Of a DNA stretch of 64,000 nucleotides, positions 1 to 10,934 are shown piece after piece. Origin of the DNA: Posidonia oceanica (taxonomy: Eukaryota > Streptophyta > Magnoliopsida > Alismatales > Posidoniaceae); NCBI GenBank assembly GCA_037176725.1, contig JAZBRS010000050.1, positions 11,178,001 to 11,242,000 of the forward strand. Reading direction: 5' to 3'. Position 1 is the first letter of the stretch. Every line of letters begins with the position of its first letter. The notes below the pieces were generated by a model. It was not told the DNA's origin, ran no database searches, and saw only the letters and a list, made by a program, of their open reading frames with translations. A program made the position numbers and the translations under genes.

Positions 1-531
1 GGGGACTTACAACTCCCGGTGCCAAAGCCAAACGCTCCCAACACAAACATGTCCAAGTACTGTGCATATCACCAGAAAAACAGGCACACACTTGAAGAAT
101 GTTATGTGTTAAAAGATCGAATATATGATCTAAATGACAAGGGAGAAATAATGTGGTCGGCCCTTAAAGACAGGTTGAAAGAGGCCAAGACGGGACAACA
201 CAAGTTGCAGATACATCAGAACCCTCTGCCCAACCACCCAGTGGCGCACCTAGTGGTAGAAGGCAGTCCACCAGAGACCGAGACCGTCTCCATCTGCCTA
301 CTTGAGTTAGAGCCGGAGCTGGTTTTCTCCATTGCGGAAAGCAATGAGTCCGAGGTATGCTCTGAACAGGGATCCATAGAATGGGAATTCCCAATAGAGG
401 CAGTACAAGACGAAGAAAGCGAGGAGAACGACCTGGAGCTCCTCAGGTGCTTCAATTTCCTCCTAGGAGAAGGTCAATCCCAAGAGCAAAATGGCAAGAC
501 AGATCCCTTCGAGCTAGCCTAAAAAATTATC

Positions 532-1250
532 AAAGAATATGAGCGGAGGAATATAGTCTTCAAGGACTTGGAGCTACCCACTTCAGAGAAACAGCTCTGG
601 CCCTTGGTAATCACTGTAGAGGTCAACGGCTACCTCCTCCCCGGCATACTTGTAGACACAGGGGCTAGTCACAGTGCGTGCTCTTTGAACACACTCGACT
701 ACATGGACGTCGAAGAAGAAGAGATCACCAGGGAGAGGATCTTCTGCAAGGGCTTTGATAACAGTCAAACGGAGGTGATAGGGACAGTTTAGCTAGCGAT
801 TACCATCGGTCCCCTCACCAGCGTTACCAAGGTCATGGTGGTGGAGTGCGAACTAGCAGAACCGTTAATCCTGGGAAGAACGTGGTTGGCAGAAATATGT
901 GTGGTCGCATCCCCAACACACTAGCTATTAAAGTTCAAATTCCAAGGGGAGATAATCACTATCAAGGCAGACCATGAAACAACCCTGGAAATGATCTAGG
1001 AGCCCTACCTGGCAGGATTTCACATGGGAGACCCATCACCAAATGGCACAGGCGGTTGGATCGATGACTAGGACGATGAAGCCCCAAGCATCCAAGGGTT
1101 CCAGCAGTTCACTACTGATCAAGCCCAAGGGTATACCTAGGTCCAGAGGCCTGTGTTGCTAAGCTCATCTTAGCTGCCCATAAATCAGGAGCAGTATCTC
1201 CTCAGAAGAGCTCTATCTCTGCTTAAGTCCGGCTACGCCAAGGGAGAACA
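532..1250 (+). other. E1 protease module 1 (retropepsin plus degenerate G-patch)
   Basis: The translated stretch starts with NIVFKDLELP and reaches the catalytic motif LVDTGASHSACS (Asp codon 655-657). It continues through a flap/beta region to EPLILGRTWLAEI (about 859-897) and KFKFQGEIITIKAD (about 931-972). It ends with LLKSGYAKGEHNQAQ, which resembles the G-patch start of module 2. Every landmark has a counterpart in module 2, in the same order and the same frame. Stops at 790, 922, 997, 1069, 1138 and 1171 show it is no longer translated intact. This is visible homology; whether it was ever active is unknown. Confidence 0.75.
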
Positions 1251-1350
1251 CAACCAAGCTCAGCAAGCCCCCATCACAAGAACAGGGCGGATCTCCAACC
1301 AAGCTCAGCAAGCCCCCATCACAAGAACAGGGCGGATCTCCAACCAAGTC
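1251..1350 (+). repeat. 45-bp direct tandem repeat, about 2.2 copies
   Basis: The block beginning CAACCAAGCTCAGCAAGCCC is repeated perfectly at 1251 and 1296, and a third partial copy starts at 1341. The period is 45 bp (15 codons), so the frame is kept (translation QAQQAPITRTGRISN twice). It lies in the spacer between the two protease modules. Perfect identity suggests recent slippage or replication error. Confidence 0.95.
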
Positions 1351-1599
1351 GCACTGCCTCCGCCTGATGCAGAACGAGCCATTTCCTCGCCTCAACCAGA
1401 GTTCCACATACCCCGGAGGATAGAAGGCACCTTCAACATCCTAGAGTAGCTCAGGAAGACGCAAGCAAAGATCTCTATCTACGAGCTGGTCAAGGCCTCA
1501 GAGAAGCACTGCGATATCCTGATGGAGGTATTGAAGAAGGCCCAAGTACCAGAGGACATACCCGCCGAAGCTCTAGCAGCTGTTGCCGCTACCGTGATC

Positions 1600-2345
1600 A
1601 TGGAGTCCACGATCATCTTCACTGACTCTGAACTAGCTCCTCCTGAGAGGAGGACCCTACCTTTAAGTGTTACTATTGTAATAAACAGTCATAAACTTTG
1701 TGGTGTACTTGTGGATACCGGGGCGACTCTAAACGTATGCTCCCTAAAAACCCTACAGTTAATTGGGCTAACAGAATCTCAATTATGCCCAGCAGCCTTA
1801 ACTGTATCAGGGTACGACAACAACAAGAAGGCAGCCTTGGGGAAGATCACCGTCAAAGTTACCATTGGCCCTCTCCAAATAGAAACAGAACTGATAGTAG
1901 TCGATGCCCCAATCTCGTATCGACTCATCTTAGGGCGCCAATGGATCGAAGAGATCAAGGCAGTCACCTCCCCGCGTCACCAATGCATGAAGTTCCCTTA
2001 CCAAGGGAAAATCATCAAAATACGGGGAGACGAGCCAGTAGAAGCTGAAGCCCACCTGGTAACAGTCCTAACTACCGCACCACCACCATTGGTCAGGGAC
2101 TCAACTACCAAGGCCCTAAACAATGTCAAAAAGGTCTTTACTCCCCAGAGTATTGATATGAATCAATACGAGTACTCCGACCACATGAAAAGGCCTTGGG
2201 AGATTCTCCTCAAGATAGGGTACAGCTCGGGGAAAGGACTTGGCCGCCAAGAGCAAGGAATAAGGGACACACTCGAAATGCCTGAGGAGCGCAGTCGTCC
2301 CAGGCTAGGGTACCTTGGGCAACCAGATCCAAGCAAACCTCTAGC
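1600..2345 (+). other. E1 protease module 2 (retropepsin plus G-patch)
   Basis: This stretch holds the module-1 landmarks without a stop. They are TIIFTDSELAPPERR, catalytic LVDTGATLNVCS (Asp codon 1714-1716), YRLILGRQWIEEIKAV (about 1918-1959) and MKFPYQGKIIKIRGDEP (about 1987-2037). A G-patch follows, reading LLKIGYSSGKGLGRQEQGI and then RPRLGYLG (about 2206-2325). The two catalytic Asp codons are 1,059 bp (353 codons) apart. G-patches after retroviral-type proteases are established RNA-binding modules. This copy sits where the single protease of E2/E3 sits relative to the ISIYEL/ISIWDL linker. Confidence 0.85.
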
Positions 2346-2630
2346 ATGGTCACTTGCCAACCACTTCATATCAGTCGGGCTACAAGTGCACGACAAGCAA
2401 GCGTCAGACATAGTTCCCAACCTCCTAGCAACAACAACGGCTGCAAAAGCCTCTAAGCCCGTCATCCTCGGCACTCTTATAGATCCTGAGATGGCATCGA
2501 CTCCTTCTCCCTATCTAGAAGAAGTTCCAACCATCCTCAACGCTCGGATGAAGCCCGAGGAAGGAGCATCAACCTCTTGCACAGAGGAGGTCCCTGCTGC
2601 TCTCCCCGCGTCCCCAGAAGCTCCTTCACC

Positions 2631-2948
2631 TCCGGACAACCAAGCAAGCGATTCTTCCAGAACCTTCACTGAAGGCACTGAAGTAGAGGACTCTAACCCT
2701 GTCTGCGAGCTCACCTATCTCTTCAACAACCTACGGCCTTGCCCCTCTAAGCAAGAAGGGGCCGGGGCCATAGATTAAACTCCCTTACCTCCGGACATTC
2801 GAGCAAGCGACTCCTCCAGAACCTCCACTGAAGACACTAAAGCAGAGGACTCCGACCCTATCTGCAAGCTCACCCGTCTCTTCAGCAACCCACAGCCTTG
2901 CCCCTCTAAGCAAGAAGGGGTAGGGGCCACAGACTGAACGCCCAATGG
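2631..2948 (+). repeat. 159-bp tandem duplication at the gag-pro C-terminus
   Basis: Two diverged copies start at 2631 and 2790, both near CTCCGGACA, and both end in a CCSTCTAAGCAAGAAGGGG-type block. The period is 159 bp (53 codons). The duplicated tail includes the stop position: TAA at 2776 corresponds to TGA at 2935, exactly one period later. The encoded tail (SDSSRT..E.T..EDS.P.C.LT.LF.N) is acidic and serine-rich. Confidence 0.93.
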
Positions 2949-3241
2949 CGAACCGCCTCCACTGTGGAGGCAAACCTAGGGGCAAACCCCCTACCCTTGT
3001 AAATAATTTCTTTCCCGCATTTAATTCCTGCATCTTGCTTTCGCATGATTTACTTTCCAGCAATTTACTTCCTAGTTTAGTTAGTAGTGGGGAAGGTAGA
3101 CGAGGGCAAGGCAGGGACGGCCTAACCGCCACCATGTCCTCACAAAAAGTATCTAATCACTCTACTAAGTGTGCAGGCCAGGACAGGAAGGAGCTGATCA
3201 CCCAAACTGTCAGAGTATGTCAATATACCACAGCATTACCG
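2938..3241 (+). other. E1 gag-pro/pol spacer
   Basis: About 300 bp with no supported coding sequence. It is T-rich around 3000-3085 and contains an acceptor-like pyrimidine stretch ending TTTCCAG near 3060. Ogre elements are known to splice an intron near the pro/RT junction, so an intron remnant is possible. I see no convincing donor, so this remains a suggestion. Confidence 0.4.
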
Positions 3242-6200
3242 TAGGAGCTAGCCGCGTCGCATGCCATCTTCCTGGTGGAAGAAGTGTCAAACATCACCGG
3301 CAAAAACACTGGAAACTATGAAGTCTTCGAGCTGGTGGATACAGAAGAAGACCTAGATGAAGAATTGGTAGACCCTGCCATCTTTGAAGAAATGATGAAG
3401 AAGTACGATGAGCAGACTAAGGCTGCCGCTGAAGAAACAGAAGAAGTCAACCTGGGCACTGAAGATGATCCAAGACTAGTTCGGATAAGCTCTGCCCTCA
3501 ACTCAGGCAAACGGACCAGAATGGAAAAACTACTCAAAAAATATATGAAGGTATTGGCCTTCTCCTATGGAGAAATGCCCGGGCTTGATTCACTACTGGT
3601 GGAGCACAGGCTCCCTCTCAAGCCAGGCGCTAAGACAGCGAAGCAAAAGCTCCGGCGTCTACGCCCAGACCTCGCTTTAAAAGTCAAAGAAGAGATAGCC
3701 AGAAGGCAAAGTTCATCAGAGTTGTGGTGTATCCAGAATGGATTGCCAACATAGTTCCAGTGATGAAGAAAGATGGCAAAGTACGCGTGTGCATTGACTA
3801 CAGGAACCTTAATGAAGCATGCCCAAAAGACGATTTCCCTCTTCCACACATAGACATCCTCATAGACAAGACTGTAGGGCATGAGATGCTCTCATTTATG
3901 GACGGTTTCTCCGGTTACAACCAGATTAAACTTGCAGAAGAAGATCAGGAGAAAACCTCATTTACCACTCCATGGGGGACCTACTGCTATGTAGTCATGC
4001 CGTTCGGGTTAAAGAACGCTGGGGCCACCTATCAGAGGGCTATGATGGCAATCTTTCACGACATGATACACGATTGCATGGAGTGCTATGTGGATGATCT
4101 GTTAGTAAAGTAAAAAACAAGAGATGGACACTTTGAAGCACTAGAAAGAGTACTCCGGAGAGTAAATCAGTACAATCTCAGAATGAACCCCAAGAAGTGT
4201 GTCTTCGGGGTCACTGCCGGAAAGCTGCTCGGCTTCATACTATGTAAAAGGGGCATAGAAGTGGATCCCACCAAAGCCAAAGCTATAATAGCCATGCCAC
4301 CACCAAGGAATGTCAAAGAGCTCAAAGGACTCATAGGGAGGCTACAGTTCATTCAAAGATTCATCTCTCAGCATGCGGAAAAGTGTAGACCATTCTATGA
4401 GCTCTTAAAAGGCGGTGCGGAATTCAAGTGGGATCATACCTGTCAGAAGGCCTTTGATGAGCTAAAACTCTACCTCCTCAACCCTCCAGTATTAACTGCA
4501 CCAGTCCCTGAGAGGCCATTGCTACTCTACTTGGCCGTTACTGATAACTCGGTGGGTGTCGTCCTTACACAATATGATGAAACCGGGAGGAAGGAGAAAG
4601 CGGTTTATTACCTCAGTAGAACATTCATTGAATACGAGAGGAAGTACTCCCAGATCGAGAGACATTGCCTAGCCTTAGTATGGGCCTCACAGAAGCTCAG
4701 GCACTACTTTTTGGCAAAAAAGTCTGCTACTTAGCCAAGATGGACCCCATCAAGTACATGTTCGAGAAACCAGCACTGTCCGGAAGGCTAGCACGATGGC
4801 AAATGCTCCTTACTGAGTTCGACCTGCAGTTCATCACTTAGAAAGCGATCAAGGGGCAAGCTATCGCGGATCAACTCGTCGGGCTACCTGTGTCAGAGTA
4901 TCAGCTAATATCAACAGATTTCGCGGACGAGGAAATACTGGCAATCAGTAGTGTCATGCCACTCATCAGAGAATGGACCCTCCATTTCGATGGAGCGCTT
5001 AATTCACAGGGCACCGGGATAGGGGCAACACTCCTCACACCAGAGGGTATTGTTCTCCCCACTGCAGCCCAACTACTCTTCTCAGTAAGTAATAACATTA
5101 CAGAATACGAGGCACTCATTCTAGGACTCCGGATGGCTCTCGATCTTGGGGCAAGAAGACTAAAAGTAGTTAGGGACTCACAGCTTGTCATACGGCAAGT
5201 CCTCAACAAATACAAGACCCTCTCACCAAAGTTGCAGGAATACCGCAACCTAGCCAAGGCCTTACTGAAGAAATTTGACAGGGTTATGTATGTGCACACA
5301 CTTAGAAGCAACAACATCCTGGCTGATTCATTGGCCTCATTGGCATCCTCGCTCCCCTTCAGCTCAGAGACAGACAAACAATCCATCACGGTGCGAAGAA
5401 TCAGCGCTCCAACAGTGGAGTCTGCCGCCGAATGGGTTCAAGAACTCAGAGAGGAACTAAACCAGGAAAGCTTAATGTGCACAGAGGTCTATTATCAGGG
5501 AGCTACAGAAGTGAATGACGACAGCAACCCATGGTATTATGACATACAGAATTATGTACAAGATCGCACCTTCCCGACCTATGCAATTCCCAAGGATAGA
5601 GAAGCACTGAGGAGGATGGCTACGAAGTACTACATCAGAGCCAACACACTCTTTCGGAGAACACCCCTAGGGATCGAACTCCGATGTGTGGATGCATCTG
5701 AGTCAGCCGAGATTCTCAAGGTAACACATGAGGGAGTCTGCGGGGGCCACATCAACTCCCAGTTCATGGCTAAAATGATCATCAGGAGGGGGTATTACTG
5801 GCCTACCATAGAAGCTGACTGCACAAGTAAAGTCAAGCGATGCAAGAGCTGCCAGCTGCACGCCAACAAGATTCATGCTCCAGCTTCAGCGCTTCACGCT
5901 TTATCAACACCATGGCCTTTCTCCATGTGGGCCTTCGATGTAGTGGGACCCATCCATCAGGGAAAGGGCAACACTTTCATCCTAACGGCAACGGAATACT
6001 TCACCAAATGGGCAGAAGCAGAGGCGTTCGCAAACATCAAGGCCGCAACCCTGTGTCGATTCGTACAGTGAAATATCATCGCAAGGTTCGGGGTGCCCAA
6101 AGCCTTAGTAGCAGACAACGAACCAATCTTCATCTCAGAAGAGTTCAAGCGGTTATGCCGAAAATTCGGTATCACTCTACACCACTCTTCTCCGTATTAC

Positions 6201-6779
6201 CCGCAAGGGAACGGTCAAGCAGAAGCTACTAATAAAACCTTAATCAAAATAATTAAAAAGACAGTAGAAGACGCTAAGGGATCGGATTGGTCAGATAAGC
6301 TTGTTAATGCGTTGTGGGCATACCGCACCACCATAAGGACGGCAACGGGTCAAACCCCCTATGCTTTAGCCTTTGGTATGGAAGCAGTGGTCCCATACGA
6401 GATCCTGATCCCCTCATTAAGAGTTAAGATTGATAGGAGAATGTCTGCTGAAGAAAAGAGGCAAGCTTTACTCCTTCAATTAGAACTCCTTGATGAGAAA
6501 CGACTGGCAGCCGTCGAACATATGCATGTCTACCAACAAAGGTTAACCAAGGCTTATCAAAAGAAAGTAATCGAACGCAAGTTTAAAATTAGTGATCTAG
6601 TGGTTAAAGAAGTGTTGCCTTACAATAAGCCTCACCCTAAGGGAAAGTTAAAGCCAAACTGGGAGGGACCCTAGATAGTGGTTGCTGCATATCCAAGGAA
6701 TGCTTAACGATTGTCCCATAACGGAACAGATCTTCCTGACCTTTGGAACGCAATGCACCAAAAAAGGTACTACCCTTGA
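3242..6779 (+). pseudogene. E1 pol: reverse transcriptase, two RNase H domains, integrase (decayed)
   Basis: An acidic pol N-terminus begins after TAG 3242. The RT entry (VRISSALNSG...KQKLRRLRPDLALKVKEEI) reaches about 3705, where a frameshift occurs. RT continues with PEWIANIV and PFGLKNAG, and its catalytic YVDD is at 4087-4098. TAA at 4111 interrupts it. The thumb and first RNase H follow to about 4720, where a one-base slip in an A-run shifts the frame. TAG 4839 comes next, then a second RNase H-like domain starting LHFDGALNSQGTGIG at about 4983. The integrase zinc finger (HEGVCGGHINS, CKSCQLH) and core (AFDVVG, ADNEPIF, GQAEATNK) run to about 6400. Further stops are TGA 6069, TAG 6672 and TAA 6705. 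The natural end is probably TGA 6777. It would copy and integrate the element. Confidence 0.9.
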
Positions 6780-7241
6780 TCAGCATGTCTATATCATTGA
6801 AGAAACCTAGGGCCTAACACCAAGCCAGAAAGGGGAGAGATTCCCAAAGCCAATAGGAATAGGAACACCTAGGGCGCCCATACCTTTTCCTATCTCCACA
6901 TACACACTGCACGGGGAGGTAAGGGAAAAATAGGCTCGGAGTGGAGGCTTAGAGTACAAACTGCTTGTCAAGTAACCTAGAAAGCGTCAAGAAAAGACGG
7001 CGGCAAAAATCGCCCAAACAGAGAGGAAAGAAGGCAGCAAAGAAGCTGTCCAAAAGGAACAAATGAAAGGAGACAGTAAAAGAAACTGTCCAACTAAAAG
7101 AGGTTAGCAAAGAGCTGTCCAAAGAGCGGTAAAGGGCATGGCAATAGCTGTCTATGCATCTAAAAGTATAAACCATAGAAAGACACATTAAGGACTAGAG
7201 AAAGGCAAGTGGGAATCAAGGCCTAAGCCAAAACCGAGAGT
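6780..7241 (+). other. E1 3' untranslated remnant
   Basis: About 460 bp after the pol terminus, purine-rich, with no ORF, polypurine tract or LTR start that I recognise. Short direct repetitions of an AAGAAACTGTCCAA-like motif occur between about 7030 and 7130. It ends abruptly where E2 LTR sequence starts, sharing CCC at the junction. Confidence 0.6.
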
Positions 7242-9519
7242 CCCAAAAATTCTAGGAAAACCCACATTTCTTCAACCTAAAAAACCATCCAAAACCCTTA
7301 GAAAACCTAGATAAAATAATCCCTCCAAAACCTTAGAAAACCCTAAACCAAAACTCTCTCAAAACCCTAAACCCTAAACCTTCCAAAAACCCTAGGAAAT
7401 CCCATTTAAAATCCTAGAAAACCCTAGATCACATCCCTCTGAACCCTAGGAACACACTTGCTCAAAACCCCCTCAAATTTAGATCTTTATCTTCTCTATC
7501 TCTCCTGATTATCCTTTTCTCTCTCCTGATTATTCTTTTTCTCTCTCCTGATTATCCTTTTCTCTTTCTTCACTATTCTCCCCCTTTCTTCTTCTCATTT
7601 CTTCTCTAAACTCATCATCTGCCCCATTTAACACTTCTTAAAGCAACTAAAGAGAAAAATCCAATCAGAAAAATAAATCAAACACCTAAAAATAATTCAA
7701 AAGAAAATCTAATTAAAAGCAAATCGAAACAACCCAAAAACAGTTAAAACTAATCAAAAACAAATTAAAACAAACTAAAAGACTTAAAAACAACTTAAAA
7801 CAATTAAAAACAAAATTTCAAAACCTAAAGACAATTAAAACAAATCAAAACCCATTAAAAACAATTAAAGAAGCAAACATAAGAAAAACCACCCAAAATC
7901 CTTAAAAAACAACTTAAAATCTAATCAAAAACCTTAAAATCATCAAAAGAAAATTAAAACAATTAACAAACTTAAAATCAAAAGGAACAAACTTAAATAA
8001 TCAAAACAATTAAAAAAAACTTTGAGAAAACAATTAAAAGATAAACTTAAACAAATTAAAAAACTTAAAAACAATCAACAAACTTAATCAAATTAAAAAA
8101 CTTTAAAAAAATCAACAATTAAAATCAAAAGAGGAAACCTAAAAACAATTAACCAACTTAAAATTGAAAAACTTAAAAACAAAAAAAAAAGTTAAATCAA
8201 GAAGAAAATTTAAACAATCAAAAAAAAAAATTAAAAAACCATTAACAAACTTAAAAACAATTAAAAGAAAAACCTAAGAAAAACAAATTTAAAAACTTAA
8301 ACAAAACTAAAACCCCTCTTAACCTTAATTTAAAGAATTAAAAAACAATCCTCTAAACCTTAATTAAGAATCTTAACCTAAAAACAAACATTCTAAAATA
8401 TTTCCAAATCCCTTTTTTATTTTAATCCTTTTTTCTTTCTTTCTCTTCCTCTCAATTTCCCTTTCCTCTTCTTCCTCTCTCTTTTCTTTCCCTTTTTATT
8501 TTCTCTCCACATCAAGCCCATCTCACTCCCTCTCCTTCTCTTTCTTTTTTTCTTTTTTTCCAACAGCAGCCCACAGCCCACCAACTTCCTCACCTCTTCT
8601 TCTTCTTCTCTTCCTCTCCTCCCACAAACGACAGCCTCTCCATTTTTTTTTTCAAAACCTAACTGACACTCACCATCACCACCTTGCTCCTACCACCATT
8701 CCACTTCCATGCCTCCATGCTCCTGCCAAACACTCCCCATGCCCTTGACCACTGCCATTTTTCACACACAGACTCAAACAAAAAAACCCAACAGCCATGA
8801 AACCAGAAAAAGAAAAGAGAAGGGAGGAGGAACCAGAAGGAAAAAAAAAAAACAACACAGACCAACACCACTCCACCACCTCCTCCACAGACCAACCACC
8901 ACAACCCAACACCAACAGACCCCTCTCCTCTTGTTTCTTTGTTTTTCCGGCCAACTCCCCAACAAGCAACCCACAGCCATCCACCTCCACAAACACAGCC
9001 CACTCCACCACCTCCTCCATAGACCAACCACCATCAGACCTCCCCACAGCTCTCCTTCCGGCCAAAACCCACAGCAAAACCCAAAGAAAAAACCAACCCA
9101 AACCAACAGACCTCTCTCTCTCAAGCTCTCTCTTTTTCTTCAAAAAAAAAAACACACTACAACATAGCGAACACCTCTTCAGAAAACCAGACCAACCTCT
9201 TCTCCCTCACCAAAAATCACAGACCTTCCTCCTCCTCCACTATCTTCTTTGGCTGGCCAAAATCCTACAAAAAAGACCAAACAAACCACCAACCAGCAAC
9301 CAGCCCTCCATCACCTACCAAAGAAACACCCCCAAGCAACCAGACAGACCACAGCCTCCACCTCCAAAAACCAGAGAGAGAGAGGAAGGAGAGAGAAAAA
9401 GGCAGCCAACTTCTCCAATTTTCTGCGACCACCTCGGCACACGAAAAATTTATCCGAGTCCACCACTAGATCCGTCTTGTTCTCTCGTCCAATCCCATAT
9501 TTTTATTTTCGCGTTTCGA

Positions 9520-9745
9520 GCCCCGTAGCACCCGCAGCGGCTCGCCGGAGTTAGCCTTCTTCCCCGGCGGCGTTCGTCGGAGCAGCGGCCACGTCGCCTC
9601 CTTGCGCCGCCACGCCGCTCCGCAGGCCGCCCCGGACCTCGCCGTGCCTCCGCCGGACCCCCCGCAGGCCAGCCGTGCCGCCAGCACGCCTCTCCGCCCC
9701 CTCCTCTGCCGCCAGAAGCTCGCCGGCGCCGCTGCCCCCGCATGC
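9520..9745. other. GC-rich island inside E2 5' LTR
   Basis: A sharply bounded block rich in CCGCC/GCCGG runs between a CA-rich and an AT-rich stretch. It ends at GCATGCTACAGTAATG. The 3' LTR has the same block at 51090-51330, E3 has it at 17515-18130 and 35050-35655 (inverted), and E4 at 60715-61330. Its fixed position upstream of the conserved splice-donor segment makes it a candidate promoter or transcription-start island. This is inference from position and composition only. Confidence 0.5.
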
Positions 9746-10934
9746 TACAGTAATGCTTCTCCTCTCTTTCGTTTGCTTTTATTTTTTTTTGTTATCTTAC
9801 AAACTTTACCACATATTGCATTTCCACATCATAGTTTTAATTATTTACTTCTAGGTCCAACCACAGTTTATAACTCATTTAAATTTGAATAAAAACCATA
9901 TAAAATTACATAGAAAATATGTAGTTTCCTTTATTTGCATGTTAGTCCCTCTGCAGTGTTTTCCTTTAATGTTTATTTTAGTTCTGGCCCTCTAGCTTTC
10001 CATTATTGCATATTAGTCCTTCAATCAATAATCTGATTTAATGCTTGTATTTTACCTTAATAAATTGTAATTTTAAACCCTACTGTTTTCCTTATTTGCA
10101 CTTTAGTCCTCTGTTCTGTTAACTTATGCATTTATTTTTCAATTTATCTTATTGCATTGCATCATTTCCCCATATTTTCTGATTTTTGCATGTAGGTCCT
10201 TCATCAATGCACAGCATACATTTACATGCATATTTTGGTTATAAAATTGCATTTTTGACCCTACATGTTTTAAAAACTGCACATAGGTCCTCTGCATGCT
10301 TATAAAAACCATTTAAATGCATATTTTGCTTATAAAATTGCATTTTAGACCCTACATGATTTAAAAATCGCATGTAGGTCCCCTGTTTGCATTCCCAGAC
10401 CACTTAGACCCCTGTTTTGCTGGAAAAATTGTATTTTGGACCCTGTTAATTTCAAAATTGCATGCCAACTTACCATATGATTTCAAAACTTGTCCTGATG
10501 CATGTCTATCTTGGAAAATTACATTTTGAACCCTGTATTTTGTAAAATTGCATTCAGACCCTCCTTTTTTCAAAAACTTTGCATAAAAGCCCCCAGCTTT
10601 TCAAAACCCTTGCATTTAGACCCCCATCTTTTCCAAAATTGTATATAAGCCCCCAGTTTTCTGAAAAATCACCCCTAAGTATTTTCTTGCATTCTGCATG
10701 CATTTGCATCCATGCATTCTTGCATTTGGCATTCCTTGCACACACTTAAGCATTCTTAGCTCCCATTCACATGGGAGGACCTGTTGTGCACACCCCTAGG
10801 ACCTCCTGTACACCTAGATCCATTCTTCTCCCCTGTCCTGGCCCCTCTGCCTTGAAGCTGGGACATCTTCAGATCCGGCCGTTGGATCTTCTCAACTAAG
10901 CTACCTGGACAACCCTAGCGGAGCGCTCTTCAGC

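Larger units (their letters stand above)
1..2937 (+). pseudogene. E1 gag(3' part)-protease polyprotein, decayed, with duplicated protease module
   Basis: One reading frame (frame 1) runs from the window start to 2937 without a frameshift, broken only by substitution-type stops: TAA 520, TAG 790, 922, 997, 1069, 1138, 1171 and 1447, then TAA 2776 and TGA 2935. It begins inside gag. A zinc-knuckle-like motif (YCAYHQKNRHTLEECYVLK) covers about 58-114. An acidic linker follows, then a protease with DTGA at 655-666, a poor G-patch-like stretch near 1216-1260, the Tat-typical linker with ISIYELVKASEKH (about 1474-1512), and a second protease with DTGA at 1714-1725. A better G-patch (IGYSSGKGLGRQEQG) lies at about 2215-2260. 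The product would be processed Gag and protease in virus-like particles. The tail and its stop codon are duplicated (159 bp). The normal terminus is probably 2776. Confidence 0.85.
1..7241 (+). mobile_element. E1: degenerate Tat-like Ty3/gypsy LTR retrotransposon, both ends missing
   Basis: The stretch encodes, in order, a gag zinc-knuckle region, aspartic protease (twice), G-patch, reverse transcriptase, RNase H, a second RNase H-like domain and integrase. This order and the double RNase H are typical of the Tat/Ogre lineage of Ty3/gypsy elements. The 5' LTR, leader and most of gag lie before the window. The 3' LTR is absent because the element is cut at 7241/7242, where E2's LTR begins already truncated. 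Its proteins are clearly diverged from E2/E3 (for example protease DTGA rather than DNGSG), so it is a separate family. Many in-frame stops and a few frameshifts show that it is dead. Confidence 0.9.

Noticed and set aside
1..6779. Reassigned TAG codon or programmed readthrough in E1
   Set aside because: Neighbouring elements and the PMD ORFs use TAG as a normal end. Frameshifts and TAA/TGA also occur in E1. Deamination of methylated CAG/TGG explains the bias.
7320..7380. Interstitial telomere repeat (AAACCCTAAACCC)
   Set aside because: Only about two and a half units, embedded in an AACCCTAG-rich LTR start and present in both LTRs. It is part of the LTR, not a chromosome-end relic.
8659..9554. 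Pro/Thr/Lys-rich or Trp/Gly-rich ORFs in the E2 LTR (also 50194-51131)
   Set aside because: Overlapping frames on both strands in CT/CA-rich low-complexity DNA. Frames are broken by indels between the two LTR copies.
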